A stretch of DNA of 64,000 nucleotides, from positions 14,069,001 through 14,133,000 of the forward strand of contig NC_090703.1 of assembly GCF_040954835.1 (NCBI RefSeq), given 5' to 3'. Origin of the DNA: Lepisosteus oculatus. Taxonomy: Eukaryota; Chordata; Actinopteri; Semionotiformes; Lepisosteidae. A program made the position numbers and the translations under genes. Numbering within the stretch: position 1 is the stretch's first letter; each line of letters begins with the position of its first letter. The notes beneath the pieces were generated by a model. That model was not told where the DNA came from. It made no database searches and was given only the letters and a program-made list of their open reading frames with translations. Positions 13,801 through 28,100 of the stretch are shown one piece after another.

Positions 13801-14798
13801 TTAAGTAAAAACATCAGCATCTGGGGAAGTGCTTTTTAGAATAATGAGAATAACAGTATGTGTTGCCATGAACTGAAACCTAAAAAATTGCAAATGGAGA
13901 TGTTTCTTGTATAAAAAAGATTAGAGCTTTATTTTCAAATAATTGCAAAAAAGGATTATATGCCATTTCCACTTAGAGTACAACAATTAAAGCAAAACAG
14001 GGCAGCATTAAGCATAATGCAAGCAGGAAGTTCGCTTTCATGATGAATATTTTAATGTATTTATATATTTATATGTATATATACATGTATGGCACTTAAT
14101 TACACGAAAGCAAGAAAACAGTTCTTGACAAATGAAAGCAATGGGCGCTTTGGTGTATAATAAATTAAGGAAGTCACAGACGTTAGCGTTTGCAGCAAAT
14201 CCACCCGATATTATTTTGCAGTTCAGCTATATAGCAATGGAATGGTTACATACGTTAAGGTTAGTGGTGTGAACACAGGCAACAAAAAAAAACACAGAAA
14301 GCTATAGAATTTCATCTACTTCGATTCTCCGTAATCAGAATTTAAAATTCATTTGAAGTACATATTTTTCCAAACATTGCCAACTCGCTGTGACAGAATG
14401 ATTGTAAGAGGTGGAAAGTACAGGGTAGGTAAGAAATCACTGTCAATAGCACAATTTGGGGCTTGTTTGGCTCCAGGTGTTCACAACTTAGTGCAATTCG
14501 TATTTACTCTCCTCGAGCTCAGTAGCTCTGCAGTGTACAAACGAGTAAATTTGTGAACACGTCAATGTGCTGTCAAGCGATGTACAGAGTATAAACGTTA
14601 CTAAAAAGTTGCATCAGTGCAATTTAATAAGAAAAACAAACACACGTTTGTTATTGCAGTCCATTGAAAATCAAAAATCAATCCACCGCGCAATTAATGA
14701 AATACAATTGGCGAATGGAAATGTCCGGAATTTTAGTCTTCATTCTCTTAAACGTAACTGTACATCACAAATTGTCCACCGTATTCTATAAAAGTGTG

Positions 14799-15642
14799 CT
14801 ACACGTATGCGGAGTCACTCGACTGAGTGCGGCCGAAATTAGGCACACTCATTCTAGGCAGGTCTTTGTTCCTAATTTCATAAATGGACTTCCTTCTGGC
14901 CTGCACCCCTCTTACTGCCGTTTTGATTTTTCTCCATCCCAAGTGATTGAGTTCTGCTAAATTCAGTACTACACAAATCCCACTGACCGCAAACATGAAA
15001 ACCAAAAAAACAGTCTTTTCCGTTGGCCTGGAAACATAGCACTCTACATCTTTTATGCAGGGGTATCGATCACACTCATACACTGAGGGAACGTTGAATC
15101 CGTAAAGAAAATATTGACCCACTAAAAATCCAATCTCCAGCGCGTTTCTGAAAACCACTTGGATAATGTAAAATCTTGAGATCCCTTCTTGTCGCCTCAT
15201 TTTAGACTTAGTAGTTCTAATGGCTGAATTTGGGATTTCTTTCACTTCCAGACAATCGGGTTCGGCTTCTTTGGTTGAGTTCTCTGTGTTCTGAAGTACT
15301 CCGTTTACGATTGTGTTTTTAATTTTCTTGCTGTCTTCGCGTTTCATAGAATCTTGGTCTTTATCCAATGTGAGAAACACAGTGGAGTACCTTCGTTCCT
15401 TTTGCTTTGCAGACTGGTGCACCGAGTAAGTGATAAAACAAAGGCTTGGTGTGCACACCATAATGATCTGAAATACCCAGTATCTGATATGAGAAATTGG
15501 AAATGCCTTGTCGTAACACGCCTGGTTACAGCCAGGTTGTAAGGTATTACAAACAAACATGGTTTGTTCATCATCATAGACTGTCTCTCCAACTATAGCT
15601 ACTATTAGAATCCGGAAGATCACCACCACTGTTAACAGGATC
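14799..15642 (-). CDS. GJD2: GJD2 coding exon 2 (rest of the protein)
   Basis: The acceptor (T-rich tract plus AG at 15643-15644) is followed by G, which completes Arg24, then [11 protein letters not shown]. The exon carries TM1 to TM4, both extracellular loops with six cysteines, the cytoplasmic loop (shorter than the mammalian one, without its glycine-rich stretch) and the C-tail with the basic segment [17 protein letters not shown], a region known in Cx35/36 for calmodulin and kinase regulation. The TAG stop is at 14799-14801. Confidence 0.97.
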
Positions 15643-16217
15643 CTAAAAATAAAAAAAGCAAAGAATAAATATATGGTTTCATTGTATAACGCAACACGGA
15701 CATAATTTGTGTTTGAAACTGGTGACTAAGCTTTTGAGTGTTTTCGGAGCTGTCCAGTGCTGAAACAGCTCTTCTGAAATTGCTGAGAGTTGTTCTTTTA
15801 AACGGCAAAAGATAACATTGATTCCTAGGCGAGAAGTCATTCATTATGTTATCAAAAGGTACAGATTCTGTATCATTTTAAAACTATTAGCAGACCAGTG
15901 TTCTTAGAGTTTATGCTTAATGTTTGCCGGGATCATACCATTGAATAATCATTCATTTGCCACTAATTCACTCTGTATCTCCAGATAAATGTAAGTAGAA
16001 AATAAACAGGCGTCGCCGCACTATAACTGTCAACACGTTAAGGTATTTGCATACAGAACGCAATAAAACTGTGTTTGCAGTTCGTGTTGCTTAAATAATT
16101 GCACGTCGGTACTTTTGCAAATGATGTAGCGCACTTGTACTCTTACCTTCCTATCATAGTAGAGTGCTGCTGGACAGCAGCCTCCAGGAGTCTCTCTAGG
16201 ATGGTCCATTCCCCCAT
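14799..16217 (-). CDS. GJD2: Connexin 35/36 (gap junction delta-2), full coding span
   Basis: This encodes the neuronal gap-junction protein of electrical synapses, which is also found in retina and islet cells. Two coding exons, 16147-16217 and 14799-15642, join as AG|G (Arg24) to give 304 residues. That is the length of fish Cx35; mammalian Cx36 is 321. Visible features: an N-terminus beginning [13 protein letters not shown]; four membrane segments; the loop-1 cysteines C-x6-C-x3-C; and the loop-2 cysteines C-x4-C-x5-C. The kinase-type sites RRYS (intracellular loop) and RRKS (C-tail) are present. The protein ends in SAYV, the PDZ ligand known to bind ZO-1. The single intron after codon 23 is diagnostic of the delta/Cx36 subgroup, since most connexin coding regions are intronless. 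Transcription runs away from ACTC1. Which teleost paralog (a or b) it matches cannot be told. Confidence 0.97.
15746..15764 (-). promoter_or_regulatory. RE1/NRSE-like motif in the GJD2 intron, compressed spacing
   Basis: The minus strand reads TTCAGCACTGGACAGCTCC. Both RE1 half-sites (TTCAGCAC and GGACAGC.CC) are nearly perfect, but the gap between them is two bases shorter than in the canonical 21-mer. Cx36 is a known REST/NRSF target in mammals, which makes a REST-linked role plausible. REST binding at this spacing is unproven. Confidence 0.45.
16147..16217 (-). CDS. GJD2: GJD2 coding exon 1 (codons 1-23 plus two bases)
   Basis: The ATG is at 16215-16217 and reads [20 protein letters not shown], then MIG. 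The exon ends with AG before a GTAAG donor at 16142-16146. The start is fixed by the invariant connexin N-terminus, which lines the pore and senses voltage. The 5' UTR continues upstream, but its transcription start was not located. Confidence 0.97.
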
Positions 16218-19089
16218 TTCTGTTCATCCGGAGACAAGAGCACAGCACTCTGCACGAAATGCGATGAAATGTTATTATTTCCTGTTTCACTCTCCAGAGG
16301 TTCCGATTTTGTCTGGCAAATGCATTGATCAAAAGCCGGTGCTCCCCTTCCGTGCCAGTGCTGAAACCCAGTTCGACGATCCCACACTTTTGCTTGTCTT
16401 CGAGTCTGAAGTGCTGATTAGTGTAAGCCCTCCTATTTTCGATCTTCAGATCAGGATGATGGGTCGCGCGGTGTCTGAATGGAGGGAGGTTGGATTTAAT
16501 GTCTTGCCAGCTCTAATCTCCCTTTAAGTAGTCTCCTCCTGCGTCACAGACAGACAGGTTGGTGGACGGCAGCCAAAAAATACCAGGATTTCTCATTTTC
16601 ATTATTCTCCGAATAAACTGGTACCAGATTAATCTGTAATAAAATGATTGGTGATAATCTCAGTGCTCTGGGGTGTCTCATTTGCAATACATAAAATTAG
16701 TGAGCTAGACAGAATTATGTCCGGATTCTATGAGGGAGATTAAAGAAAGAAGGGAAAGGTAAGTGTGGTGTGAGTGCGATGTATCCTAAGATACGGGTCA
16801 TATGGTGTCTTGACCCTTAAATGGGCGGTTAAAAAAATAGATATTTTTTTAAAAATCAATATTTTTCATTAGTCCTCTCAGGCTTTTTACTTGCTTCCTT
16901 GATTTCAATTATGGTCCTGGGTCATAAAACGCAGATTTTACTATCTGTCCAAATCTCGGTCCTGTGCTTTGTAGTAGAAGTGCCTATTAGTGCATTTGCG
17001 GAGAACAGAACGGTAATTCTTCGGGTACACCTGATAGCTGCGTTAAAGAGGTATCCCGAGTTTCACTTAAGTTTCGAGAGTGGAAACAATACAGATGCTA
17101 GAAAAATAGTTCAAGTTTCGCTTTACGAATCGGTCACTTTCCGAAAATGGATCATCTATCGGAAAGTCAAGCAAACGTCTTAAAACATTTCAAGGCGGAG
17201 AATTCGTTACTTGGCCGTGGTATTGCAAGTACTTTTTCACCGAAAAAAATAACACTGCTGTTGTAAATTAGATCTGTATATGCTTTTTGTTAGCTGTTTT
17301 AGTGATGAAATTTTGAAAATGTATGTAATTTTAGTTTTTAACAGTTAAGCCTTACCGTTTTAGGACTGTTATAAATGTGGGTTCAACTCAGGAGAGCGAT
17401 TGAAAAAGCTAATAAACTTGGATTAACGATTCGTTTACTTTTCTTATTGCATATTCGACGAATTCAGTTTGTTGTTTACATAAGGTGTGTAACAGTGTTA
17501 GCTGCTTCGTTAACTCACTTTCAGAAAATGATGAAAGATGTTTTTGTCTTTTAAGAAACTCCTTAATTTAGCGAAAATAACCATGATTGGTAGTTTTAGT
17601 CAAGGTTATTAGCTCTGTTCTTTGTGAATATAGACGACTAAAAAAGCAGTACAGATGCACCCATATACAGTAAACGCATAAACCGAAAGATGAGCACATG
17701 TTTAACACAGGAAGGGCTTATCTCACCAGGATAATACTATCAAATCTTTTATAACCTTCTACCACAGCGGTCTCACGTGTCTTGGGACACTGTAGTTTTC
17801 GTGTATTAATGTAGTAAAAGTTAGGTTCAGCGCTCATAGTTACTTTGCACTTGTGAAGAAATAATATATTGCCGGATTTTATTACATGGGTGATTTTAAA
17901 CAATATTGTTTTGCCTTTTGTAACGCGCATGATGTTAGCAATATTTATTTCACAGAACTATTAAGTAAATGTTAGTTTTATCTAGTTAATTTTACCAATA
18001 TGAACGCTGGGTGAAAGCAATTACCGCTCCTGTAATTTGGTTGTACAGTAAACCCTAATTTTACCCATACAGAATATACCGTTTAGTAACTCTCCCCCAC
18101 CTCCAGCCTAAATTCATCCACCTACACACTTCATAGTCTACTGTAAAAGGACTTTACGAAGTTAACTTCGTGATGTCATCTGCATTATCACCATCGACAT
18201 AAATGAGCCCGAGTGCTATTTGTAAAATAAAGACAGAACTGACGTGTTTACATCTTGTACTTCTGCTAGTCAGAAATACCACGCATAATTGGCAATCAGA
18301 CAAACATTCATACTCTTTGAAATGAACACACTCCAACAGTCATTACAGGAAAATGTAATGGCTTATCAGACATAACTTTGGGAATAGTTCATGTTCTGAT
18401 TGACACTACAATAAGTTATTGCTACGAACACAATTGTAGTTTTCTTTTAGGTTGCACCCTTTAAATATTTTAATGTTTATTTTCTTTTAGCATAAAATTA
18501 TCCCTGACTCTGTTATACAAATCAAAAGTAAGATGGGAATATTAATTGATAAAATGTGATAATATATATATATAATGCCATGAGAAATTGTTTTAACATC
18601 ACTGATCAAACAGTTGAGAACTCAATGCACAGCATAATAAACTAGCATTGCATTCAGAACAGCTGGATAGTACTGTGTATTTATAGTTTCATAATAATGT
18701 AGAACATCTTTGTTATTTTAATGAACTAATGCCCTAAAGAAATTAGTGGAAAAAGAAAGTGCTTTGACTTGCCTTCAGTGTAATATTGGAAATGAGGGGT
18801 TAATAGATTAAGAATTGTAAGTGAGGTCTCCTAGCACAACTGTGTAGATCAGAGCAGATAATTTTCTGTTCCATAAGAGTGCATTTAATGTTAAAATTTT
18901 ACATACAGTATTTATACAGTAAAGTCAGTACTGGATAAGATACCAAAGTAATAATTGAATTTAAAGAATAAGCAGAAATAACATTTAAAATTACACTAAA
19001 AGTATCTTTATCAAAGATGTCAAAGAGCTTTGTGATTGTGAATGACCACATACAGTAAGAAAATTGGATACAAAGACAAAATGTGTTGC
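16218..19089. other. Intergenic: GJD2 5' flank and ACTC1 3' flank
   Basis: No coding exon is seen. The half near 16218 must contain the GJD2 5' UTR and promoter, but no convincing TATA box or CpG-rich promoter could be placed. The rest is AT-rich single-copy-looking DNA with a short AT microsatellite near 18562-18575. The distance between the GJD2 start codon and the ACTC1 poly(A) signal is about 2.9 kb. Confidence 0.7.
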
Positions 19090-22526
<3,437 letters not shown>

Positions 22527-22550
22527 TAGTGTGGCAGAGAGTAAACTCCA

Positions 22551-22557
22551 ATTTATA
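22551..22557 (-). promoter_or_regulatory. ACTC1 TATA box
   Basis: TATAAAT on the minus strand, about 65 bases before the first-exon donor and just downstream of two CArG boxes, matches the usual layout of a cardiac actin promoter. Confidence 0.85.
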
Positions 22558-22615
22558 CTCTTACAAGTGTCAGTGAAGCTGTGAGCCTCTCAGGGGGCAA
22601 AGCAGACCCCCTTCT

Positions 22616-22625
22616 CCTTATTTGG
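22616..22625 (-). promoter_or_regulatory. Proximal CArG box (SRF site)
   Basis: The minus strand reads CCAAATAAGG, a perfect CC(A/T)6GG. This is the same sequence as the proximal CArG box of mammalian cardiac actin. It lies about 90 bases upstream of the inferred start. SRF with myocardin-family partners is the expected regulator. Confidence 0.88.
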
Positions 22626-22654
22626 TAGCCTTCACGCCATTGAGAGCTGTGAGG

Positions 22655-22664
22655 CCATTAATGG
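22655..22664 (-). promoter_or_regulatory. Second CArG box
   Basis: CCATTAATGG is a second perfect CC(A/T)6GG, 30 bases upstream of the first and palindromic. CATTCC (22663-22668, minus strand) overlaps its edge and is the core of an M-CAT/TEAD site. A weaker CArG-like CCAAATACGG occurs at 22788-22797. Confidence 0.83.
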
Positions 22665-22799
22665 AATGACTGAGGGAGAAGGAGAATCCAGCTAGAGGCA
22701 TCCAGGGCTGTAGCCCATGTATGGAAAGCAACTCCGCTACAGTACAGAGCGAATACAGGAGCAGACTGTTACTTTTCAAAATAGTGGCCAAATACGGGG

Positions 22800-25700
22800 A
22801 CCTAGCTCAAGAAATAACGAAGGTGATAAAACAAAAGAAATACAAAATCTGTTTTGCTCACCAAAGACAAGTGCCAGTGCGCTCCTGTATAAGCTCACTC
22901 ACCGTTCTTTGCTTAAAAATCATTTTAGGTTCATGCAAGATCAAAGATTTGCCTTTAAATCTGTACCTGTTTTCCCGTTTTCTTGCTTTTTAAGATTACA
23001 AATAGTCGATTATAGGGATGTATACACGTATCAGCATCAACCAATACATTTCAATTTTATAATTAACTTACGGTGTAATGTCTATTCTTAATAAAGGCTT
23101 TGTTTTGTAAGCAAATATTTTTTTTGTTTCAGATTAGATAGCAGAGTCATATTTAATAAACTACTTGCATTCTGTCTTTATCGTACAGATAAGTAACCTA
23201 CAGTATAATTTACTGGCTGCTTATAACAAAATACTGTATGAGATACCCTACCTACTGTATTATTGCAAGTATCACCACTACCACTACTACTAATATTATA
23301 TAACAATTGTTTGTGTGCATAACCTAATTCTCAAATTGAATTATTTATTTAATGGACTTAAATTGATCTCACAGTATTTACTTTAGGGGTATTGCTAACA
23401 TGTTTAAAGCGCTTGTTGACAAGGCAGTAGTTCTGGTACGTGAGACACCACCCACTGTGAAAGCGTTAGGTTACTGTTGCAATTTCAGACCTTCTTTAAA
23501 AACTATGTTTCATTTTCAAGAATGGATGAGTCAAACTAGAACGCATAAAAGTTGTTAGTTTTGGAACTGCAATAATTAACGGCGAATCAAGCAGTGATAG
23601 ACCTAATATTTCAAAAGTATTTTTGGTCCCTTGTAGGAGTCGTCTTACATATTTTGGGGTTTACAGCAGCTCACCACAAACTTATTTACCTTTGGTCCTC
23701 CGGACAAAATCGCTTTATAACGATAAATACAATTGGAGTGTTAATCCCTGCTAAATGAAATTAAAATTTTGCGAGTGGCATCTGGCTTTTAAAGCTGTTT
23801 CTAAATTTAAATATTCATGCTCAAACCTTTTCAAAACCATTATTACTCTTATAAATATATTACTCTTAAAATCAAAGGTCAGCGAAAAGAAATCTGTTCC
23901 TCCTAATTGGCTTTTGCTAATACAGCAACTACAGCAATACGGGCGGCTACAAAGTATTGCTATTAAATGTATACCATTACAATAAATCAAATGTTGTATC
24001 ACTAATAACAATTAAGTGATGTCCAATTCATTTAATGTATGTAAACTTATTCACGCACATTTTGATATACAGTGTAAAAATAAACAGTACAGTGTTGTAT
24101 ATTGTATACTGTAAAAGAAAGTGGAGTAAACTTATTTTCCCGGGCTGTTTTTATCGCTCAACCAATACATTTCCAAGACATTAAAGTAGGCAGCTACGTT
24201 AGCATGCGAGGCTGCAAAGAAACAAGTAAAAGATTATTCCATTCACACCCGTGTTCACACCCGAAGAAGGCTCCACAGCCGAAACATTGTGTTTCTTTTC
24301 TTCTCTTTTCCGCATGGAATAAACCTTTACTTGCTCCTGTGCATTTCTTATACATGTCGTATACCCCCTTCTGAACGGTGATCATCCATTCAAAACGTTT
24401 TAAGCGAGTCATAATTCAAAAATGATAAACCTGTTAGTCTATTTTAGGTCAGGGATTTGCTACCTTGCAGCAAATATGCAGAGAACACAGCGGGTATGAT
24501 AATACATTTAGAATTTTTGGGATTAAACTGAAACGATAATGGGAAAATGCTCCCGAAAAACCTAGTGCAGGAATTGCGAAATAAGTCAAATAAATGATGT
24601 CCGTGTTGCCGGTTTGTGGAGGTCACAGAAAGTTCAGAAATGTTTTAATATAGGGTGTTCAGTGCCTCTCTTAAACGTCCACGCTTGGACACTTCCATAT
24701 ATACCCCTTTTAATCTTACATTTATAAAAGTTAAGAAGGCAAAGGGTGCATTCTAACATTTATGTAAAGATCTATAGCAATAAATTAAATGGCATATATG
24801 CAGGAGATTAGTAGCAGGCCTATAATAAAAAAGAACAAAATTCCTTAGAGCTACATTCTAATTTAGAATCAGCTAATTTTTTTACGTGTATACTGTAACA
24901 TTATTGCTTATTTTGTATGGAATTTCAGATAATGTAAAAATATAATGTCTTGAGATAGTTGCAAAACGTCAAGTGAAGACACTATTGCACATCAACAGAA
25001 ATGCTGAGATACAGTATTTAGCACATATTGATTACTCAGAACGTAATGCTACTAGATAAACATCACAAATTATTGTGTTACTTAGACCTATACAAAACAT
25101 TTTAATAGTTACACTTTTACATTTGTTTGTAAAAAGCTTTTATGTGTAATAGTTTTTTTGTTAATTTAATAGCATGTAAAAATGTAGTTGAACATTGCAG
25201 AAAAAGAAGGAACTCATTTCAGGAAATGTTTTCAGTAAATAAAGGATGTGGTAAATTTCTGTCCACGAGATTTGGGAAGCATCATTCAGAAGACATTCAC
25301 GAGATCTAAAACGGTCAGTGGCTTCTGGTTAAAAAAAAAGCAGCATGGCACAACTTGAATTCATGACATAAAACAGATTTTTTGTCAAAAAATTATAATT
25401 ATATTAAATATTTATAGAAATAACAGCAGTTCAAGTTTCTGCTGTGTTACAAACATAAGCCATTTGTGACATATCTTTAAAAAGCTGACTTGGTGAAAAC
25501 TGTTTCAACTAGAAGTACAGTTACAGGGCAAAGGTTAAAGTCCTTGAAGCAAAACAGTTCAGTGAAGTGAACAGTTCTGCATTCTTTTATTTCATTAGGA
25601 GAACTTGAATCCCTTCTTGAACAAACTGAAAACGGTTAACAACTTAATTGCACCTAGAAGTCAAGTTAAAAACATTAGTACAGTAGGGGGTTAATCAGGA

Positions 25701-27600
25701 TGCCTAGCTTTATTGACTGTTCGTCTTATTTATTAGGTAAATGTTTACACAAATCACTACATTGGGAGTCAACAATATATTTCAATATGTTTACATTTCT
25801 TCTTTTTTCTTTCCTCTTGACCAACCATGGCTTTCTGTAATATACCATTCCCTGTCTAGGTGCCTTCTATTGAAAGGCTTGACGGTTGCCAGGTAATTAC
25901 TAAAGCAGAACTTGTGACATTCTGCCTTTACTACTTGTACTTTGGGGGGAAAATTTTGGACTTCAAAAAAAGAAATTTAATTAGGCCTTATTCATATATT
26001 ACAGTTGATCACCTGAGATAAGGCCAGATTTCCAACTCATTTTAAAGATTGAGAATCCCACTTTACAGAATGACAAAATTATGTCATACTGTACATTCAG
26101 TTACAAAAACAGAAAGCTTTTGATTAAAAATAGAATATTCAGGAATTACATAAAAACAAATGTGGATGCACAGCATCCGCAAGATCTATTGATTAAGAGA
26201 TTTTCTGAAAATCCTGCTTTTTATAAAATGCTGAATACCAGAATAATTTGTTTAGAGTTTATCAGGTCTTGTGACCTGAAGCAATGAATGAAGCAAAGAA
26301 CGAGTTTGCATTGATTTTTTTTTCCGAAGCAGTGACACAGCTTCAACTCTCTTTCCATAACACTTCATAAGTCTCAAAGGCAGGGTTATGAAGAGTAAAG
26401 TGTCTATGCGCCTCGGTTTTTTTCTTTCGTTAAAAATGTATCTTGAATGTCTATTTTCACACTAAATTAACAGATAAATCTGAAAACTTCGCACTCATTC
26501 ATCCACTTCATCTCTCTTCTGGATTAACTATGGCTCCTGGAATCTCCTTGTTCTTTAAATCATCTAATTCTGTCTTGTAAACCTTAAGAGGAGAAGGCAG
26601 CATGTCATCAGGTTGTGTTGTTCAGGTTTCTTAAAGAGATGTGGGAAAGCCCTAAAGACGCTGCACAGATGTTAAAGCCACAGGCATGTCTGATGTGTTT
26701 TCAAGAACCAAGAGTCTGATTTTTGAGCCCAGTGGTGACACTATGTTTTAACGCTGACAGCCCATCCTCGCATATTCCCAGATGTTAAGCACATGTTTAA
26801 TATGATAATTAGTCAGAAATGACATCTAGGCAGATCACATGCAATGCTGTGTGCAATAAATTAAATTTGCAACACTTAAAATTAACAGATGGTACTGTAT
26901 ACAGAATAGAGGAACAGACACACCCGCCAACCTTTTCTGGCCCAGTGAAGAACTGAATGAACCCATGACCCACCTCAATGTAGTGCTTGTGAAAACTGCT
27001 ATTGTGCAATTTTTTAAACCAAGTCTGGTTGCATTTTAGTGTCATATAATTTCTTATAAAATACAGAAATTGTGTACAGTGCATCATAAAATCACAGCAC
27101 AAATGTTACCGGCAGTGGAGAAAATGCTAAAGCTTTTAAATAACTTTTAAAGCTCAAAAATAACCTTAACGGAAAAAGTATAACTTTTAATGCAGTCTAA
27201 AAATCTATTTTTTGTGATGTTTTTGGGATAGCAAGAGTCCGTTTTGTACCCAATGGTGGCATAGTATAACACTGATAATGTATAAGGATAGTATTATAAA
27301 TCATACATAATACAAAAAAAAACTTTAACCTGTTAATACAGACTCAAAATCTATTTTATACTATACAATCATAATAGAAATTAAAGTTATCTTGGATTAA
27401 CCGGTGTTGATAAAATAGCTATTGTATCATCTCTTATGAGGCTGCAAGCACATTTTTGAATACAAAAACATACATAGTATCTGTAAATAGCTCTTTGCAA
27501 TTTAGTCAAGCTGATATATCAGTATTGGCTGCTTGATACTACAACTTCCTGTTTACAAAGGATTATACCCACACATTAAAAATAAGGTTGACAAACTGCC
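22800..27600. other. Intergenic between the ACTC1 promoter and the small membrane-protein gene
   Basis: No recognised gene lies here. It is AT-rich, with a repeat-like tail at about 24262-24335 and one short exon-like ORF at 26508-26582, described under findings. The first kilobase after 22700 probably holds distal ACTC1 control elements. The other open frames are short and low in complexity. Confidence 0.65.
24262..24335 (+). repeat. Repeat tail of the 'GAAGAAGGCTCCACAGCC' type
   Basis: This holds GAAGAAGGCTCCACAGCC, then a pyrimidine-rich run (TTTCTTTTCTTCTC) and CGCATGGAATAAACC. I recall this block as recurring in fish and amphibian genomes near the ends of interspersed elements. A diverged fragment of its last part (CAGCATAGAATAAATC) is seen at about 30335-30350. 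Family and full extent are not known to me. Confidence 0.5.
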
Positions 27601-27618
27601 TTGAGCTCTTTTTAGCAT

Positions 27619-27624
27619 TTTATT
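27619..27624 (-). terminator. Poly(A) signal for the 72-residue protein gene
   Basis: AATAAA on the minus strand about 260 bases after the TGA. A terminal exon of roughly 0.5 kb (about 27600-28107) would result. Confidence 0.5.
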
Positions 27625-27881
27625 TTAACCGTAGAAAAAACTTAATAGAGGTTGAAAACGCAAGGTGTGTCACTCTTGGGAAAACTAGCCGGGAATAATA
27701 TCGTAGCTGTTGTCTTGGCTTCGTTCTGAATTCATCGAGCAGCCCTAGCAGCCAAAAATTTGAAAACAGCTTGGAAATTTAGAACTTGTCATCGCGGAGT
27801 CAACTTGTGCTTAAATGTCTGTTCGGTGAAAAGACTTTCCGGTGGAAGAGATGCGCTGCTGCTCTGTGGTGGTCGGCTCCT

Positions 27882-28100
27882 TCAGCAGAGGGATTTTCCC
27901 ACTCGCACATTCTGGGCACAGGTTCTTCCAAGGTTCACACCCTGGAGGAGCAGTTCGGTCACTTGGTCTAGTCCCACACAGGTTGTAAGTGGAGCAACAA
28001 ACCCGTAAAGGCCGCCTAGGAAAATACTGATGGGCCAGGCAAGGAAAATCAACACAAGCAGCCAGAATATGGACCACATGATGCAGACGCAATCAGCCAT
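27882..28100 (-). CDS. Unnamed 72-residue hydrophobic membrane microprotein
   Basis: I do not recognise a named family with certainty. The ATG at 28098-28100 begins MADCVCIMWSIF and the TGA is at 27882-27884. Residues 7-36 are almost wholly hydrophobic and are broken by WP at 22-23 and GG at 29-30, so either one long segment or a re-entrant hairpin is likely. The second half is amphipathic and ends GKSLC. Cysteines at 4, 6, 41, 61 and 72 could be lipidated. A strong acceptor (TTTTCCTCAG) lies seven bases before the ATG, so the whole coding region sits in one terminal exon. A poly(A) signal follows at 27619-27624. The neighbours ACTC1 and AQR give no functional hint. A real gene is supported by the splice site, the compact start and the hydrophobic pattern. 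No close family match is claimed. Confidence 0.7.
   Translation of the reverse strand: MADCVCIMWSIFWLLVLIFLAWPISIFLGGLYGFVAPLTTCVGLDQVTELLLQGVNLGRTCAQNVRVGKSLC

Larger units (their letters stand above)
1..14798. other. Gene-poor region downstream of GJD2
   Basis: I find no gene here. The open frames are short, lack recognisable domains and have no convincing splice context. The sequence is AT-rich, with three degraded dispersed repeats (about 1165-1512, 8285-8405 and 10190-10533), an ATT microsatellite, a short perfect inverted repeat at 10836-10871 and a higher-complexity, CNE-like patch near 6840-7060. The part nearest 14798 must include the GJD2 3' UTR. Possible poly(A) signals on the minus strand lie at 14051-14056 (ATTAAA) and 13928-13933 (AATAAA), but neither can be proven. 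In human, the region 3' of GJD2 is known as a refractive-error association locus, so regulatory DNA is plausible here. Confidence 0.7.

Noticed and set aside
16099-16527. 142-codon plus-strand frame over GJD2 exon 1
   Set aside because: Shadow of GJD2 coding exon 1 and its 5' UTR on the other strand.
3628-17206. 15-base word CAAGGCGGAGAATTC shared by about 3630 and 17190
   Set aside because: The flanks do not match, and one or two such 15-mers are expected by chance in 64 kb.
27811-28092. 93-codon minus-strand frame overlapping the 72-residue protein
   Set aside because: It starts downstream of the favoured ATG in another frame and lacks the hydrophobic pattern; treated as a shadow.
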